From assembly GCF_000315625.1 (NCBI RefSeq), contig NW_005434658.1, positions 939,652 through 1,003,651 of the forward strand: a DNA stretch of 64,000 nt, given 5' to 3'. The stretch's first letter is position 1, and every line of letters begins with the position of its first letter. This document shows, one piece after another, positions 9,990 to 20,039 of this stretch. The notes under the pieces were generated by a model, which did not search any database, was not told where the DNA came from, and saw only the letters and a list, made by a program, of their open reading frames with translations. Origin of the DNA: Guillardia theta CCMP2712. Lineage: Eukaryota; Cryptophyceae; Pyrenomonadales; Geminigeraceae. The position numbers and the translations under genes were made by a program.

Positions 9990-10085
9990 CTAATAGATAA
10001 TAGATAATAGATAATGGATAATAGATAATAGATAATAGATAATAGATAATAGATAATAGATAATAGATAATAGATAATAGAAAAA
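9990..10085. repeat. AATAGAT heptamer array
   Basis: Some thirteen tandem copies of a 7-bp unit (TAATAGA) with one G variant (ATAATGG), lying between the two 83-bp direct repeats. It is non-coding. Confidence 0.9.
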
Positions 10086-10145
10086 AAATAACATTGAATT
10101 AGTAAGGAATATTTATAAAAATAAAAAATGCCAATAGAGAGAGGG

Positions 10146-10228
10146 GAGTGTGGAAGGTTGGAGGGTTTGTTAGGTCAATTACTAATAGGCCAAGATCGAT
10201 CAACTGAGAAGAACTTCTTGAAAAAACC
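10146..10228. repeat. 83-bp direct repeat, copy 2, with 12-bp inverted repeat at its ends
   Basis: Exact duplicate of 9904-9986, 242 bp further on. Here GTGTGGAAGGTT (10148-10159) and AACCTTCCACAC (10225-10236) form a perfect 12-bp inverted repeat around a 65-bp centre. It is followed by three CACCCTCC-type words. Confidence 0.95.
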
Positions 10229-10327
10229 TTCCACACCCTCCACACCCTCCACCTCTAACGTCTATATATACAGATAAATAATAAATATATATATGATTCT
10301 GGTAATGATTTATGAAGTGGAGGGTTT

Positions 10328-10364
10328 AGTGGAGGGTTTATGATTTATTGAAAAACCCTCCACT
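10328..10364. promoter_or_regulatory. 12-bp stem hairpin built on the GGAGGGTTT word
   Basis: AGTGGAGGGTTT at 10328-10339 pairs perfectly with AAACCCTCCACT at 10353-10364 across a 13-base AT-only-like loop. A further AGTGGAGGGTTT lies at 10316-10327. The same word appears in the two 83-bp repeats. It could be a transcript-end hairpin, a replication/terminal signal of the viral element, or a recombinase site. Confidence 0.7.
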
Positions 10365-10724
10365 CTTCAAAGATTGGCAGGGTTTTGCAAAGGTTTGTAA
10401 AAACAACGTGTTTAATATTTTACCCCCTCACCCCACATAGATTTTTTTATTACTTATATGATCCTTGAAGGATTCATAATTTTCATTAATATTATGTTTG
10501 CTCTGGCACACTCCGTGTGTGCGCTCGTTTGTTTTTGGTTATTTTGTGTGATAATCCGCACCAATGCGCAGCTATTATTTCAATTGCATAAAATATAATA
10601 GGGATTAGGTAAGGAAAATAAAGAGGAATAAATGAATTATTTGGGTGTTCGTAAAAATCATTGAAATTTTAAATTGATTTATAAAAGTTTGTCTCCTCAC
10701 GTTTCCAATGTATTTACTTGCTAG
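10365..10724. other. AT-rich virus/host junction, no gene seen
   Basis: The 360 bp are AT-rich, with no ORF of note. Composition shifts to host-like from about 10,720, so the right border of the viral element should lie between the hairpin at 10,364 and this point. I found no clean target-site duplication because the left end is outside the window. Confidence 0.5.
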
Positions 10725-11475
10725 CCAGTTGGCTCCTTCCGAAATCTCTCCAAGTTGAAGAATGGAGTTCTGTACAAGATAGTCTCAGGAGCTGTCGATG
10801 TTGAGAGCGGATCGAAAGAACTTCTCAAAGAAATGAAGGAAGTCGGGTTGGACACAAGTCAAATTGTCAAGCCTTCGGAAATTCATGAGTGTCTTTCAAG
10901 CATCCTGGAGTCAGTCAGGGTGAATGGAGACATACGAGACATGATCCAGTGCCTGCGTTTTGATGGGATCCAGACATGTCTGCTTTCGCATACAAGGAAA
11001 AGAGAAGGAAGAGACGCAAACATGGTCAAGGATGAGATGGCCGTGCTCAACAAAGAGATGATTCGGCATTTCAATGCTACGTTTCAATATTCCGACCAAC
11101 AGTTCAAGAAGGAACCTCAAATCTTTCACGAGATATTCAATGTAGTTTGTGTTGACAACTGATGGGCCACTTGTAACTAATTTTCCATTGTGCAGAAATT
11201 CTCTTTGCATCCGGAGGAGGTGGTCTTTTTAGACCCACGGAAAGATATGCTTCAACCAGCTGCCAAACTCGGTGTGAAAACGTTGCAGGTAGTGCTCACT
11301 GTCCTTTGTTTGGTTGTTTTGAGATTAATCGTTACAGGCTGAGAATGCCAACAAGGCAATCGAGCTTCTTGAGGATGAATTGCAAGTCCCGTTGCGCAAC
11401 TTTGCTTGGACTCGTGATCAATATGCGAAGGTCTTGTGGGTATCCAACAAAGATTGTAATAGTGCAAGCACATAG
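10725..11475 (+). CDS. HAD-superfamily hydrolase, 5'-truncated in this window
   Basis: Three exons read continuously: about 10725-11144, 11196-11288 and 11338-11475, with GT-AG introns. The third exon ends in TAG. The C-terminal part carries the HAD core: EVVFLDPRKDMLQPAAKLG (about nt 11217-11273) followed by GVKTLQ and a helix, as in soluble epoxide-hydrolase-N/ACAD10-like phosphatases. The usual Asp pair of motif IV reads DP here, so activity is uncertain. No ATG fits the start; the frame is open back to a splice-acceptor-like TTGCTAG at 10718-10724, so the catalytic N-terminal Asp motif must lie in upstream exons. These are not visible, because AT-rich viral sequence comes next. Either the virus sits in an upstream intron or the gene is a remnant. 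Confidence 0.65.
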
Positions 11476-11632
11476 AATGAGATATGAACAAGATGGCAAG
11501 GAGAGACAAACAAATGGCTGTAGTTTATACGAGATGCGAGCTGAAAGCTAAAACGGGATACCTGAATTCCTAGAATTTCCATCAAGTTCGAAAATGTTAT
11601 ATGCAGTTGTCAAGCTTCGGCAGTTTTGAGGG

Positions 11633-12621
11633 TTTATGAATCATGATAGTAAAACACTGCAGAAACGCCATAATGATCGGAAATAGTGCCAGGATCTTCA
11701 TCTGTCTTATTACCTTTCGCTAGAACCTGGTCATGAAAAACGATTTTTCAGCAACACAACAAAAGAAAACAGATGTTATTACCCCCCAAGTCTTGCTGGA
11801 AGCTTTGATCTTCTCGACCTGACAGGAGCCGTCTTCGTACTCCCATCTCGGACCTTCCTTCGCAGCTCGGAGGAAGATGTAATCCAAGGACTCGTCAGGA
11901 CGTTCAGCATTCGACATTGTCACTTCGCGTGCCTGAGAGTCGTGACCCTGTGCATAAGCTTTTTCCGCCAGGATATCTCGAACAGGATTCAAGATTTCGA
12001 GCATTTCCTTGTACCTCTCCACGTCATTTCGAGCACAGATATTCATATCTCCTGCTACAATGCAGTTTGTTTCTCCCTCCAACAGCTTATTCGCCAAATA
12101 TTTCAGTTGAGTTTTTCTTACTTCAACTGCATTTTCTCCACCACTGTAACACTGAAGATGAGTGTCAATAATGACAAGCGGGGGTAAATTGGGGTCCACT
12201 TTGACATAGCATTTGAGCGCTCCCTTGGAAGTAAAAATTTCAATCCCAGCAAATGTTCGGTATGAGATGAACTTGTTCTTCTCCTCTTCCAGTGGGAACT
12301 TGCTGAGGATCAGCAGGCCCGAGCATTGCGCAAACAGAACATTGGGAGACGAGAAACTGTACAGAAATCCCTCTTTCTTGAGCCTTTCCTTGAGCCAATC
12401 TTTAGCGCTCTGCGTTGATAATCCAAAGACAGAGAAAGTGAAAACCTGGCAAAAATTTGTCAACACAGACTAGAAAAAATCCAGGCCACTCTGCAAACCT
12501 CTTGGAGTATCAGGATGTCGAACCGACTGGCCTCAGCAGCCATGTCAGCCAGTCTTTGCGAATGGTGCGATGCTCCCGCGATGGGGAGGTACAGGTTTTG
12601 TGTGAGCACTTTTACCCGCAT
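11633..12621 (-). CDS. Endonuclease/exonuclease/phosphatase-family protein (sphingomyelinase-like)
   Basis: Exons 12499-12621, 11783-12445 and 11633-11726 join in frame with GT-AG introns (12446-12498 and 11727-11782). ATG at 12621 puts the family's first strand (VKVLTQNLYLP, Asn being the Mg-site residue) at the N-terminus. ILILQE supplies the catalytic Glu, IIDTHLQ the central His/Asp region, and CIVAGDMNICARND the GD-N motif. DESLDYIFLR and the last-exon SDHYGV complete the fold with the terminal Asp-His pair. All hallmark motifs are present at about 290 residues, so this is probably an active neutral-sphingomyelinase-like or related phosphodiesterase. Substrate cannot be decided. It is convergent with the HAD gene, 157 bp between stops. 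Confidence 0.8.
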
Positions 12622-13360
12622 CGCGGCAGGAATGGCAAAGATCCTAGGACCTGGGGCCTGGAAGACAAGAAACGACCAGAGCTTGAGCAAGAGAGATGAA
12701 GTGAGAGAGAAGGGGCACAAAGACGGTAAGGAGGGACACTACAAGGTAAAGGAAAGTCCAAGGGTTGAAGAGGCAGTGCAACGAACAGAGGAGGAGAGGA
12801 GAACCAAGTGGGATGTAAAGGAGATGGGAAGGACGGTTGGAGGATGAGAATACTAGTGGAGAAGGGGGGGGGAGATAAGGGTGAGGTATGGGACACGTGA
12901 AGGGGAGAGGAGGGGAGAGGAGCGGGAAGACGCGAAGGGGGCGAAGGGGACGAGAATCGAGAAGAGGAAGGATTGGGAGGTGAAGGGGGTTTGTTTACCT
13001 CTTCAGGGTGGGTGGTTTCAAAAAGGTTTATATACTGGGAAAGATAGGGGTACTCAAAAGAGGATCAAGGGGTGATCAGAGAGAGGGGGTGGTCAGTAAA
13101 AGCTTGCTCTTCACAATAGACCCAGTTGTTGCAATAACTATGTTTTAAAGACTTTTCCTCTGGTGTGTAGAAGTGTACCAGGATTCACTTAAAATTATTA
13201 AACGTTTCGAGATTTGATGATAAAATATTATTACTGGTACAAATATATCAAGGATACATTGTTTTGTGACACATATATAATCTGCTTATATGGTATAAAT
13301 TGTTTCACTTTCAGAGGCGGGCTTACTATCTTTTTTGTTTGTTTTACACTTCAGACAGCC
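12622..13360. other. Intergenic: purine-rich block then AT-rich stretch
   Basis: Positions 12,690-13,080 are GA-rich low-complexity DNA (GAGGGGAGAGG words), ending in a GGGTGGGTGG / GGGGTACTCAAAAG / AAGGGGTGATC tract resembling tracts elsewhere in the window. Positions 13,100-13,340 are AT-rich and probably hold the delta-tubulin promoter and 5' UTR. No convincing coding sequence is present. Confidence 0.6.
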
Positions 13361-15411
13361 ATGCTTTCGGCCTTTGTCGGTCAGTTTGGCGGGAGCGTGG
13401 GAGGGATGGTGATGGAAGAGGCGGCAACAGAGAGGAGAGGAGAGACAACGAGAGAGAGGAGAGGAGATGATACCACGAGGTTGGTGGATGCGAAGGGATT
13501 CAGCCGCGCAGTCATGGTGGATGGAGAAGCGAAGGTTGTAAAGAAGTGGGGAGACCGAGGACGACTGAGGACGGAGAATCGAGTTTGGAGGGACAGTGGT
13601 TGCGGAAACAACTGGGCAATGGGATACTTTGGTGAAGGCGCAAGGATGAGGACACCGACTGCAACTGAGGAGAATGAAAATGTTTTGGTGAGGCGAGCAA
13701 TGGAGGTTTTGAGGAGGGAGGGAGAGCGTCTAGATCGTTGTGAAGGCTGCATGGTGTATCACTCGCTTGCAGGAGGCACGGGTGAGTAATCACATGAGAG
13801 AGTTCGCAGGGGTGAAACAATTTCAACAGGATCGGGACTTGGGTCCAGGCTCTTAGAGGAAATCCGTGATACCTTCAGCTGCCCTTTACTTTCCGTCTCC
13901 GTCCTGCCCTTCTCGGTCGGAGAACTTCCTCTTCAGGTCGAAGTCCCTCCCCCCACTCCCTCCTCCATCATATCGTGACTCTCTCCATCTGTGCTGTGGG
14001 TTCTGGAATCATGCTTCTTGCTGTGATGACGACAAATTGGTTGCTGAATGGGGAGCTGCAGTACTACAATAGCACGCTCTGTCTTTCCCGCATCGTAGAA
14101 GAGGCTGATGCTTGCCTTCTCTTTTCTAACGACGACATTCTTTCCATCATGTCAAAGCGGCTGGCTAAGAAGATAGGTTTGTCCGCTCTCTGTCCGGTCC
14201 AAGAAATCCACCTGAGCATTGTGCCAGGATCTGTTGTACGACCCGGGGATGCAGCAGGAACGCTCGTGAAGACAGAAGATCTCAACATGTATTCCCTCTC
14301 GCCTCATTTTCCTGCCAAGTCTGCGATTCTGATCGCAGGCATTTCCAGGTACATAACGACAGCGATTCTTGGACTAATCTTCCCCACGTTGAACTCATCC
14401 TCACACGGTCAAACTTGGGTACTTTCAAATGATCTTGTCATGGATGTTGATGACTTAAAGAACAACTGGAGTATCTCAAAAATGGTTGCGGAGATTTCTG
14501 CGACTCGAGAGGCAAAGTTTGTTGGTATGCTTATCATGCAAAGGGTTGTCCCTTGAAATGAAAACAGAGTTATGGTCCACCACTGGCTCCTTACAGACTT
14601 CGAGCAAGCATCGATCTGATGTGCAAGGAATCTCCTGGACTAAATTGAGCCAGCAACTTTTCACTGAGGTAAGACAGAAGGAGAGCGTGCGAGCAAAGTG
14701 ACTCTGTGTGCCAGGCTCCGCGTTATCAGCCGGCTCTATCCTCTACGAGTGGTGAAGCCCTCTGTCGGATCAAGACGTGCGCGTGAGACTGTTTGAGTCT
14801 GTTGTCTCGCTCTGATGTTCTCTCAAGGTCTCGGCTGATATTTCGAGGAAACGCAGCGATGAGTCAGGCATCTGAGGTGCTTCTTGTTTCCTAGCCCTAC
14901 CTCGCACTCTCGATTCACTCGTAAGAGTTCCTGTTGACACCGTGCCAACAGATATCGTCGAGCCTCGAGAACGAGCTCTGTCGCAGTGCCGAACAAGTTC
15001 CAACCTGTTCTCTCCGCGGAGATGTCCCATGACCCTCGTTGCAGGTCTCGTGGATGAAAGGACCCAAGTCGTTCGTGTACGGCTCTCCTCGCCCAATCTT
15101 CAAACACTCGACCAAGAGCCTCACGTGGGCGACCACAAGGTCCTCCCGCACCTTGTGACGTGGACGCTGACGTTTGACAGGTCCTCGTACCTGCCGGCTT
15201 TCACCCACATCCTTCACCGCTGTGAAGACATGCTGGAGTCGAGAGCCTATCTTCACTGGTATGTTCGGTGAGTTTCTTCACATTCTGTGCTGTCTCTGAT
15301 GTGGACAGGTATGGACTGAGGGCAGAAGATATGCAAGAGGCAATCGAGTTGATGAGGAGTTGGTTGTCAGACTCGAGCGAATTCTTCGGTCGTTCACTTC
15401 TTTTTAACTAG
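13361..15411 (+). CDS. TUBD1: Delta-tubulin
   Basis: At least seven exons: 13361-13781, 13830-13936, 14062 to about 14520, 14597-14668, one or two short ones to about 15050, a segment ending near 15137, then about 15178-15267 and 15309-15411. The N-terminus MLSAFVGQFGGSVGG matches the tubulin GQxG nucleotide-base loop. VDGEAKVV, GNNWAMGY and the glycine loop AGGTGSGLGS (split by intron 1) follow in order. The third exon starts YYNSTLCLS, the usual tubulin NxxL helix region. The final exons (SWMKGPKSF, LPAFTHILHRCEDM, YLHWYVRYG) align with delta- rather than alpha/beta-tubulin. Delta-tubulin is needed for triplet microtubules of basal bodies, which fits a flagellate. The middle exon boundaries are approximate. 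Confidence 0.85.
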
Positions 15412-15759
15412 AATTGTCCAGACTGACTTGACGGCTATCACAGAGATGCGATAAGTCAAAGATCGAAAGTCATCTCAAGGCTTCCTGTCAGCCTTTCGCA
15501 AGTCACTCATACGGAAGGAAGATGTGAGAGGCTTGCTTCATGCTCGTGTTCTTGACTGACACTAACACCAGAGCTTCGTTTCTTTAAAAGTACAAGCAGC
15601 ATCTGCGAGCATTCGTCCTTGCCTGTTAGAATCCATGTCCTCGATAGCCCTGGTGGCTCGGGTATCCTCGGCCCTGCGGCTCAGGCTGGAAGTATCCGAT
15701 CTGCCTTGCAGGCCTGCACATTTACTGTCAGCGTTCCTTGCTCGCTTGTGCTTCATAGC
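15412..15759. other. Intergenic between convergent genes
   Basis: The 348 bp separate the stops of delta-tubulin and the MLF-like gene. Apart from GGGGCCTGAG tandem words at 15,772-15,796 (inside the neighbour's last codons), I see nothing in it; 3' UTRs and poly(A) signals are expected. Confidence 0.5.
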
Positions 15760-16372
15760 CTACCTGGCCTGAGGGGCCTGAGGGGCCTGAGGGGCACTGA
15801 TCATACCATGCCTGCCATGTCCATGCATGTAGCCGTGGGACCGCATCGCTCGGTGGAACTCCTGGTCGAACTGCTCCTCTTGTCCGTCCTCGATGCCGAA
15901 CGTGTTGTCTGTTGTCTCCTCCTCCCCGGACTGGAGGTCTCGAGACTTCTCAACTCTTCGCGCGCGATCTCCGAGGCGCCTCTCGAGCATGATCCTCTCT
16001 CTGCCGCTTCCATCCCTCACCTGCCCCCCCCAGTCATCTACTCTCTTCCTCTGTCACACATCATCACCTGGCTCTGGACCTCTGCAACGCCTCCTGGGCC
16101 CATCCTTGCTGTCGTCGAAGACTGATGAACAGTACGCCCGTTGGAGGAAAAGGAAGACGACTGGAAGACCATGGACGACCCTCCTCCCATTCCACCACCG
16201 CTCATCATCATCTGGTTCATAGATGGAAAGCCTCCCATTGTCATCTGCATTCCTCCGAAGTTGTCGAAGCTACCGCCCACCAAACCCTATCCAACTTCAT
16301 CAGATCACCACCACCAACATCACCACCATCATAATAATGGATAATGTCACTACAACTATCACCACTATTTGC

Positions 16373-16404
<32 letters not shown>

Positions 16405-16557
16405 CTTTACCCCTCTGCCCGGGAATCCTCCAAAGGGGTCTCTGAAGAAGGGGTCGTCTTCGAACGGATCATGCTGCCTCGCGAGATCAGTGGAAGGAAC
16501 AACCGCAGGACAGTAACCAACCCCCATCATCTCCCGGATCATATTCCTGCCCATCAT
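15760..16557 (-). CDS. MLF: Myeloid leukemia factor (MLF1-interacting) family protein
   Basis: Exons 16411-16557, 16068-16286 and 15760-16020 join in frame. The N-terminal exon carries the family's hallmark DPFEDDPFFRDPFGGFPGRG. Exon 2 is Gly/Met/Ser-rich (FGGMQMTMGGFPSMNQ) and leads into GPGGVAEVQSQ. Exon 3 continues VRDGSGRERIMLERRLGDRAR, the conserved MLF block, then an acidic FDQEFH segment and a His/Gln/Pro-rich tail. The first intron contains an ATG/CAT trinucleotide run (16369-16403) that looks coding in other frames but is spliced out. MLF proteins act with chaperones and chromatin factors; length (about 208 residues) is normal. Confidence 0.85.
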
Positions 16558-17264
16558 TTTTCCTAAAGAAAAGTCGTCATGGACTGGAAGGATCAGATTT
16601 TATCTTGGCAATGTCAACACGAACGCCATTGCTGAGTAGACTTTCTCTCTCTCCTCTAGGAATTAAAAGAACACGTTGCACTCCATATCTCATGTCTAAG
16701 TCCAAGGACTTCAACTACTGTGAAATGCGAATAAATGGTGAAGTGAAAGTGCTTTGCACGACAACATGTTAAGAAAGGTTTTGCATTTTTTGGTTACTCG
16801 TGCTCTCCCTTTCTGCTGAGCTCAACCAGTGATTCCGTTCCAAAATTACTGTCCTGTCGTGTACCGTACCACACCTCCTTGTTACGGCACCATCAAGTTA
16901 TGCTGAACCATGGCAGCTCATCGCTAGTCTGCTCTATCATTGCATGCAATTTTCATCATCTTTTCCTTCGGCATCGTTCGCTCTCCCTCCCTCTACCTTC
17001 GACTGCCTGCCGCTCTCTCTTTCCCTCCTGCATTTGTTCCAGTCCACCAGCGATGTTCCACCCCCACCCTCTCAAGTTCATCTCTGCTCAAGGACCCCAC
17101 ATCTTGGTCTACCCCACTTTCCCCTGTCATACACCCCTTATTCTTAGGCCAACCAACCCTATTCCTAGCCCACCCCACCCCACCCTTGCATACAAGTTCG
17201 AGAGAATTTTCGAGCGCTTGACTAATAAACTGACGTAACTGTTGATTCGTAACGGCTGGTTTGG
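16558..17264. other. Intergenic, C-rich tract
   Basis: No gene seen. Positions 16,980-17,180 form a pyrimidine/C-rich tract with CCACCCCACCCC and CCCACTTTCCCC words, immediately left of GC-rich island 1. The promoter of the MLF gene (start at 16,557) should lie in the left part. Confidence 0.5.
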
Positions 17265-17570
17265 ACAATGTTCCGGGAGTCCGGCGACCTCGTCAAGTTC
17301 CCGGCGAAGTTCAACGGTTCACGGCCCGGCCGGCGTCACGTTCCGAGAGCAATCAAGTTACGAGGACGGTTCAACCGTTGAACGGTTCCCTGGCATCCGA
17401 GTCACTGACGGCTGAGTCGGTCGTGACCGTGACTGGCCGTGTCCGGCGGACTCGCTTGGCTACAACACGGAAGACTAACTGATGATGATGTGTAGTTGAA
17501 GCACTAGTAAACAGTGCCGGGCTTCCGGGAGGCTTCTAGTAGCCTCCGCCTAGGCTTTCCGAAGTTCAAG
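17265..17570. repeat. GC-rich cryptic-repeat island 1
   Basis: About 300 bp of GC-rich DNA composed of recurring short words and imperfect palindromes (CCGGCCGG, GGTTCAACCGTTGAACGG, GAGTCACTGACGGCTGAGTC). It has no credible ORF. It belongs to the set at 20,040, 21,770, 30,150, 51,300 and 58,440. Confidence 0.6.
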
Positions 17571-17705
17571 TTTCTTCTTGCATCCTCTCATCGTCTTTCC
17601 GGGTCGGAGCTCCCGCGCTCTGCATCGACTGATTCTGCAGTCTGAGGAAGAGGATGGCGCTCTGCTCGAGAGGACGAAATGTGAGCAGGCGAGATGATAG
17701 CGAGG

Positions 17706-19868
17706 TCACGTTACCGCGTTGAAGCACTGAGACAGGATCTCGCGCTTGGATGGCCTTCCGTCTCGCCTCCCCTCCCTTCTTGGCTTGTTCCCAGCATCCG
17801 CAGCACTCCTGGCCCTCAGCTCAGCCCCTCGTTCTCCTCCCGCAGGGTTTGGCGAATATTCGTGATCGTAGAGAGGAACCACGTCAGTGAGGACTGGATC
17901 TCTCCTCCACCCCGACGACCTGTTGCTGCCATACGTCAGGTTTGACCCACGTGATCCCCGTCCTTCTACTCCATATCTCCGTGACAAGGAAGCATTCGCT
18001 GATTCCAAGGAGGAGGAGGAGGAGGAGGAGGAGGAGGAGGAGGAGGATATGTTCTGCCGCTCCCCCCAAAGAATCTTGTTGAGCATCTTTGTGCTGCTCT
18101 GTCCCACATCTCTCAGCCAGAAGCCAGAGGAGGAGGAGCCGTCTGCTGCCCGTATCAGCCTCCTGCTGGAGGTGACATTCCCTAGAAGAACAGTGCCCTT
18201 CCAAGTCGCGTCCTTGAGGTCTGCGATGTAGGACTGCAGAGATGTGGAGTCAGAGCGGTAGAGCGAGCAAGAGGAGGAGGAGGAGACGGCAGGCAGGAGA
18301 TCAGCACCTACCGGCGATTGAAAGGGAAAACCCAAGAGACTTGAGGCATTCCAGCTGCCCCTAGGAAGGTATGAGGTCCTTCGGGAGCTGTTCCACTTCA
18401 GTCGCATGCTCAGATTCTGATTCATGGCCTGTAGAGGACTCAAAACATGCTTCGATGCTCGCCGGACGCTCTGCAGGCGCTCAGAGCGTCTCCTCTGACG
18501 TTCGGACGAGGCCCATCGAGACAGGCGAGCTTCGTTCTCCACCTTCATGCGGACAAGCTCTAGTTTGCTCCCCAGCTTCATGGAACTCGCTTCACGCTGC
18601 TTCTGCTCGTACTTGCGCAACTCCTCCAGCTCGTCCTCGTCCGCGTTCCCTACCAGAGCGTTGATCTCCTGCTCCACCCTCATGGTTGAAGGAGGACGGA
18701 CGACAACGATTCCCTCCGCTTCTATCACTCCCTTGCGGATGATGAGGTTGCTCAGGTGAAAGTCAGGACCCAGGTCTGCTCCGGACTTAGCCAGCGGCAT
18801 GAAGGGAACAAAAACTTCCGAGTTGAAGAGACCCTTGGTGACGAGCTCAGGCTGCTTCACGATGATGACTCTCCCTCCCTCCTCTAGCTCCAGCCCGAGT
18901 CTGATGGAGAGAGGGAGCCGCGTTCCGTTTCTAGAGCTGTCGAAGACCAGGGCAGCACTGACTCGCAGCGTCCCGTCCTGGTTCAGTTCGATGTGGTTGA
19001 GCTCGACGTCTGTCGTGTTGAAGCTGTCCTCCTTCCCGTATCTTCCTCCTATCGTCTTTCGCGCACCGGCCGAGAGCCCAAACCTGACGAGGAAGACGAG
19101 GAGGTCCTTGAGGACGCCAACAACGGGAGGAGACGAGTTGACGTCTGTCTCTGTCATCTTGCACACCAGAGAGACCGCAAAGGGCTCAGCGATGGTGAGT
19201 CCTGATCCTTCGATGCCCTGTCCTGATGCTGAGCTCTGGTTGTCAGGCACGAAGCGGATCGAGTCCGTGTAGATCCCCACGTCCCCTGAGATGCTGACGT
19301 CCAGTAGTCGCACGTAGGACGCGGTGATCGAGATCCCCGTGATTTCTCCTCGCAGGAGCGCCAGGGACGAGTCTGCATCCACTCTGACCTCAAGCCCCCG
19401 CACGTCATCGCACACTCGGTACAAGACTTGCTCGACAATCCAGGAGGTAACGCGCGCCACGAATGGGCGTCGGAGGGGCTGCAAGGCTGGGGTGACGAAT
19501 CGCAGCAATAGCGTGCTGAAAGGGCCTCTCAAAAGGAAGACGGAAAGGTTGATCATGTTGCGAAGAAAGCTTATGAAGAGCTTTATCCATGACCAGAGCA
19601 CTTTCGACTCCTTTCCCGTGACAAAATCCTCGGTGTTGGACACAGGCGTTCCTGCCGAGGATATGTTCAAACGAGTCCAGGAGAATTCCGGCCTGTCCGG
19701 CCTGTCTTCTCCTTTGCACATTCTTGAACAGACTCTTCTGCGACAGGCAGACCATGTCGCATGACATCTGAAGCGAGGAAGAGCAAGTTCAAGAGGAGGT
19801 TGAATCACGAAGAAGGAAGCCGATGGTAGACTGAGGAGGAAGAGGAGAGCATGCTGGTGAGAAAGCAT
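17706..19868 (-). CDS. DUF2993 (LmeA-like) lipid-associated protein, probably plastid-targeted
   Basis: A 720-residue uninterrupted ORF from ATG at 19868. Residues 1-19 form a clear signal peptide (LLFLLSLPSASF) with Phe right after the likely cleavage site, then a basic, Ser/Arg-rich stretch, the bipartite pattern used for red complex plastids. An amphipathic/hydrophobic helix pair follows at about 85-135 (FLRNMINLSVFLLRGPFSTLLL). Residues about 140-390 match the DUF2993 pattern: GEITGISITASYVRLLDVSISGD and VSLVCKMTETDVN (the tetDlN motif). Residues about 400-480 are a charged helical segment, and the last 220 are Ser/Arg-rich low complexity with a 13-Ser run encoded by a CTC repeat (18,007-18,047). 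DUF2993 proteins in cyanobacteria and plastids are poorly characterised membrane-associated proteins; the long C-terminus is unusual and may include misread intron. Confidence 0.65.
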   Translation of the reverse strand: MLSHQHALLFLLSLPSASFFVIQPPLELALPRFRCHATWSACRRRVCSRMCKGEDRPDRPEFSWTRLNISSAGTPVSNTEDFVTGKESKVLWSWIKLFISFLRNMINLSVFLLRGPFSTLLLRFVTPALQPLRRPFVARVTSWIVEQVLYRVCDDVRGLEVRVDADSSLALLRGEITGISITASYVRLLDVSISGDVGIYTDSIRFVPDNQSSASGQGIEGSGLTIAEPFAVSLVCKMTETDVNSSPPVVGVLKDLLVFLVRFGLSAGARKTIGGRYGKEDSFNTTDVELNHIELNQDGTLRVSAALVFDSSRNGTRLPLSIRLGLELEEGGRVIIVKQPELVTKGLFNSEVFVPFMPLAKSGADLGPDFHLSNLIIRKGVIEAEGIVVVRPPSTMRVEQEINALVGNADEDELEELRKYEQKQREASSMKLGSKLELVRMKVENEARLSRWASSERQRRRSERLQSVRRASKHVLSPLQAMNQNLSMRLKWNSSRRTSYLPRGSWNASSLLGFPFQSPVGADLLPAVSSSSSCSLYRSDSTSLQSYIADLKDATWKGTVLLGNVTSSRRLIRAADGSSSSGFWLRDVGQSSTKMLNKILWGERQNISSSSSSSSSSSSSLESANASLSRRYGVEGRGSRGSNLTYGSNRSSGWRRDPVLTDVVPLYDHEYSPNPAGGERGAELRARSAADAGNKPRREGRRDGRPSKREILSQCFNAVT

Positions 19869-20039
19869 CCCATATGAACTCTTGGTTCAGACCGGAGAGG
19901 AACATCGCATGGTCTACACCCTCATCTTCTCCCTACCTCCTGCTAGTCATTCTCTGCCACGGCATACGACCGCAGCATGGGAGCAAGGGAGCATAGCGCA
20001 AGGGGGGTATAAAAGGGGGTGGGGTATTTCTGAGCTTTG

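Noticed and set aside
9990-10085. CRISPR-like array
   Set aside because: The 7-bp units are contiguous with no spacers, and the genome is eukaryotic; it is a simple tandem repeat.
13214-13360. Upstream extension of the delta-tubulin ORF
   Set aside because: The in-frame extension is AT-rich and hydrophobic, and the true tubulin N-terminus begins at the ATG at 13,361.
19990-20030. TATAAAA between G runs as a promoter TATA box
   Set aside because: It is not placed at a suitable distance from any gene start; the nearest gene on either side is on the minus strand with its start elsewhere.
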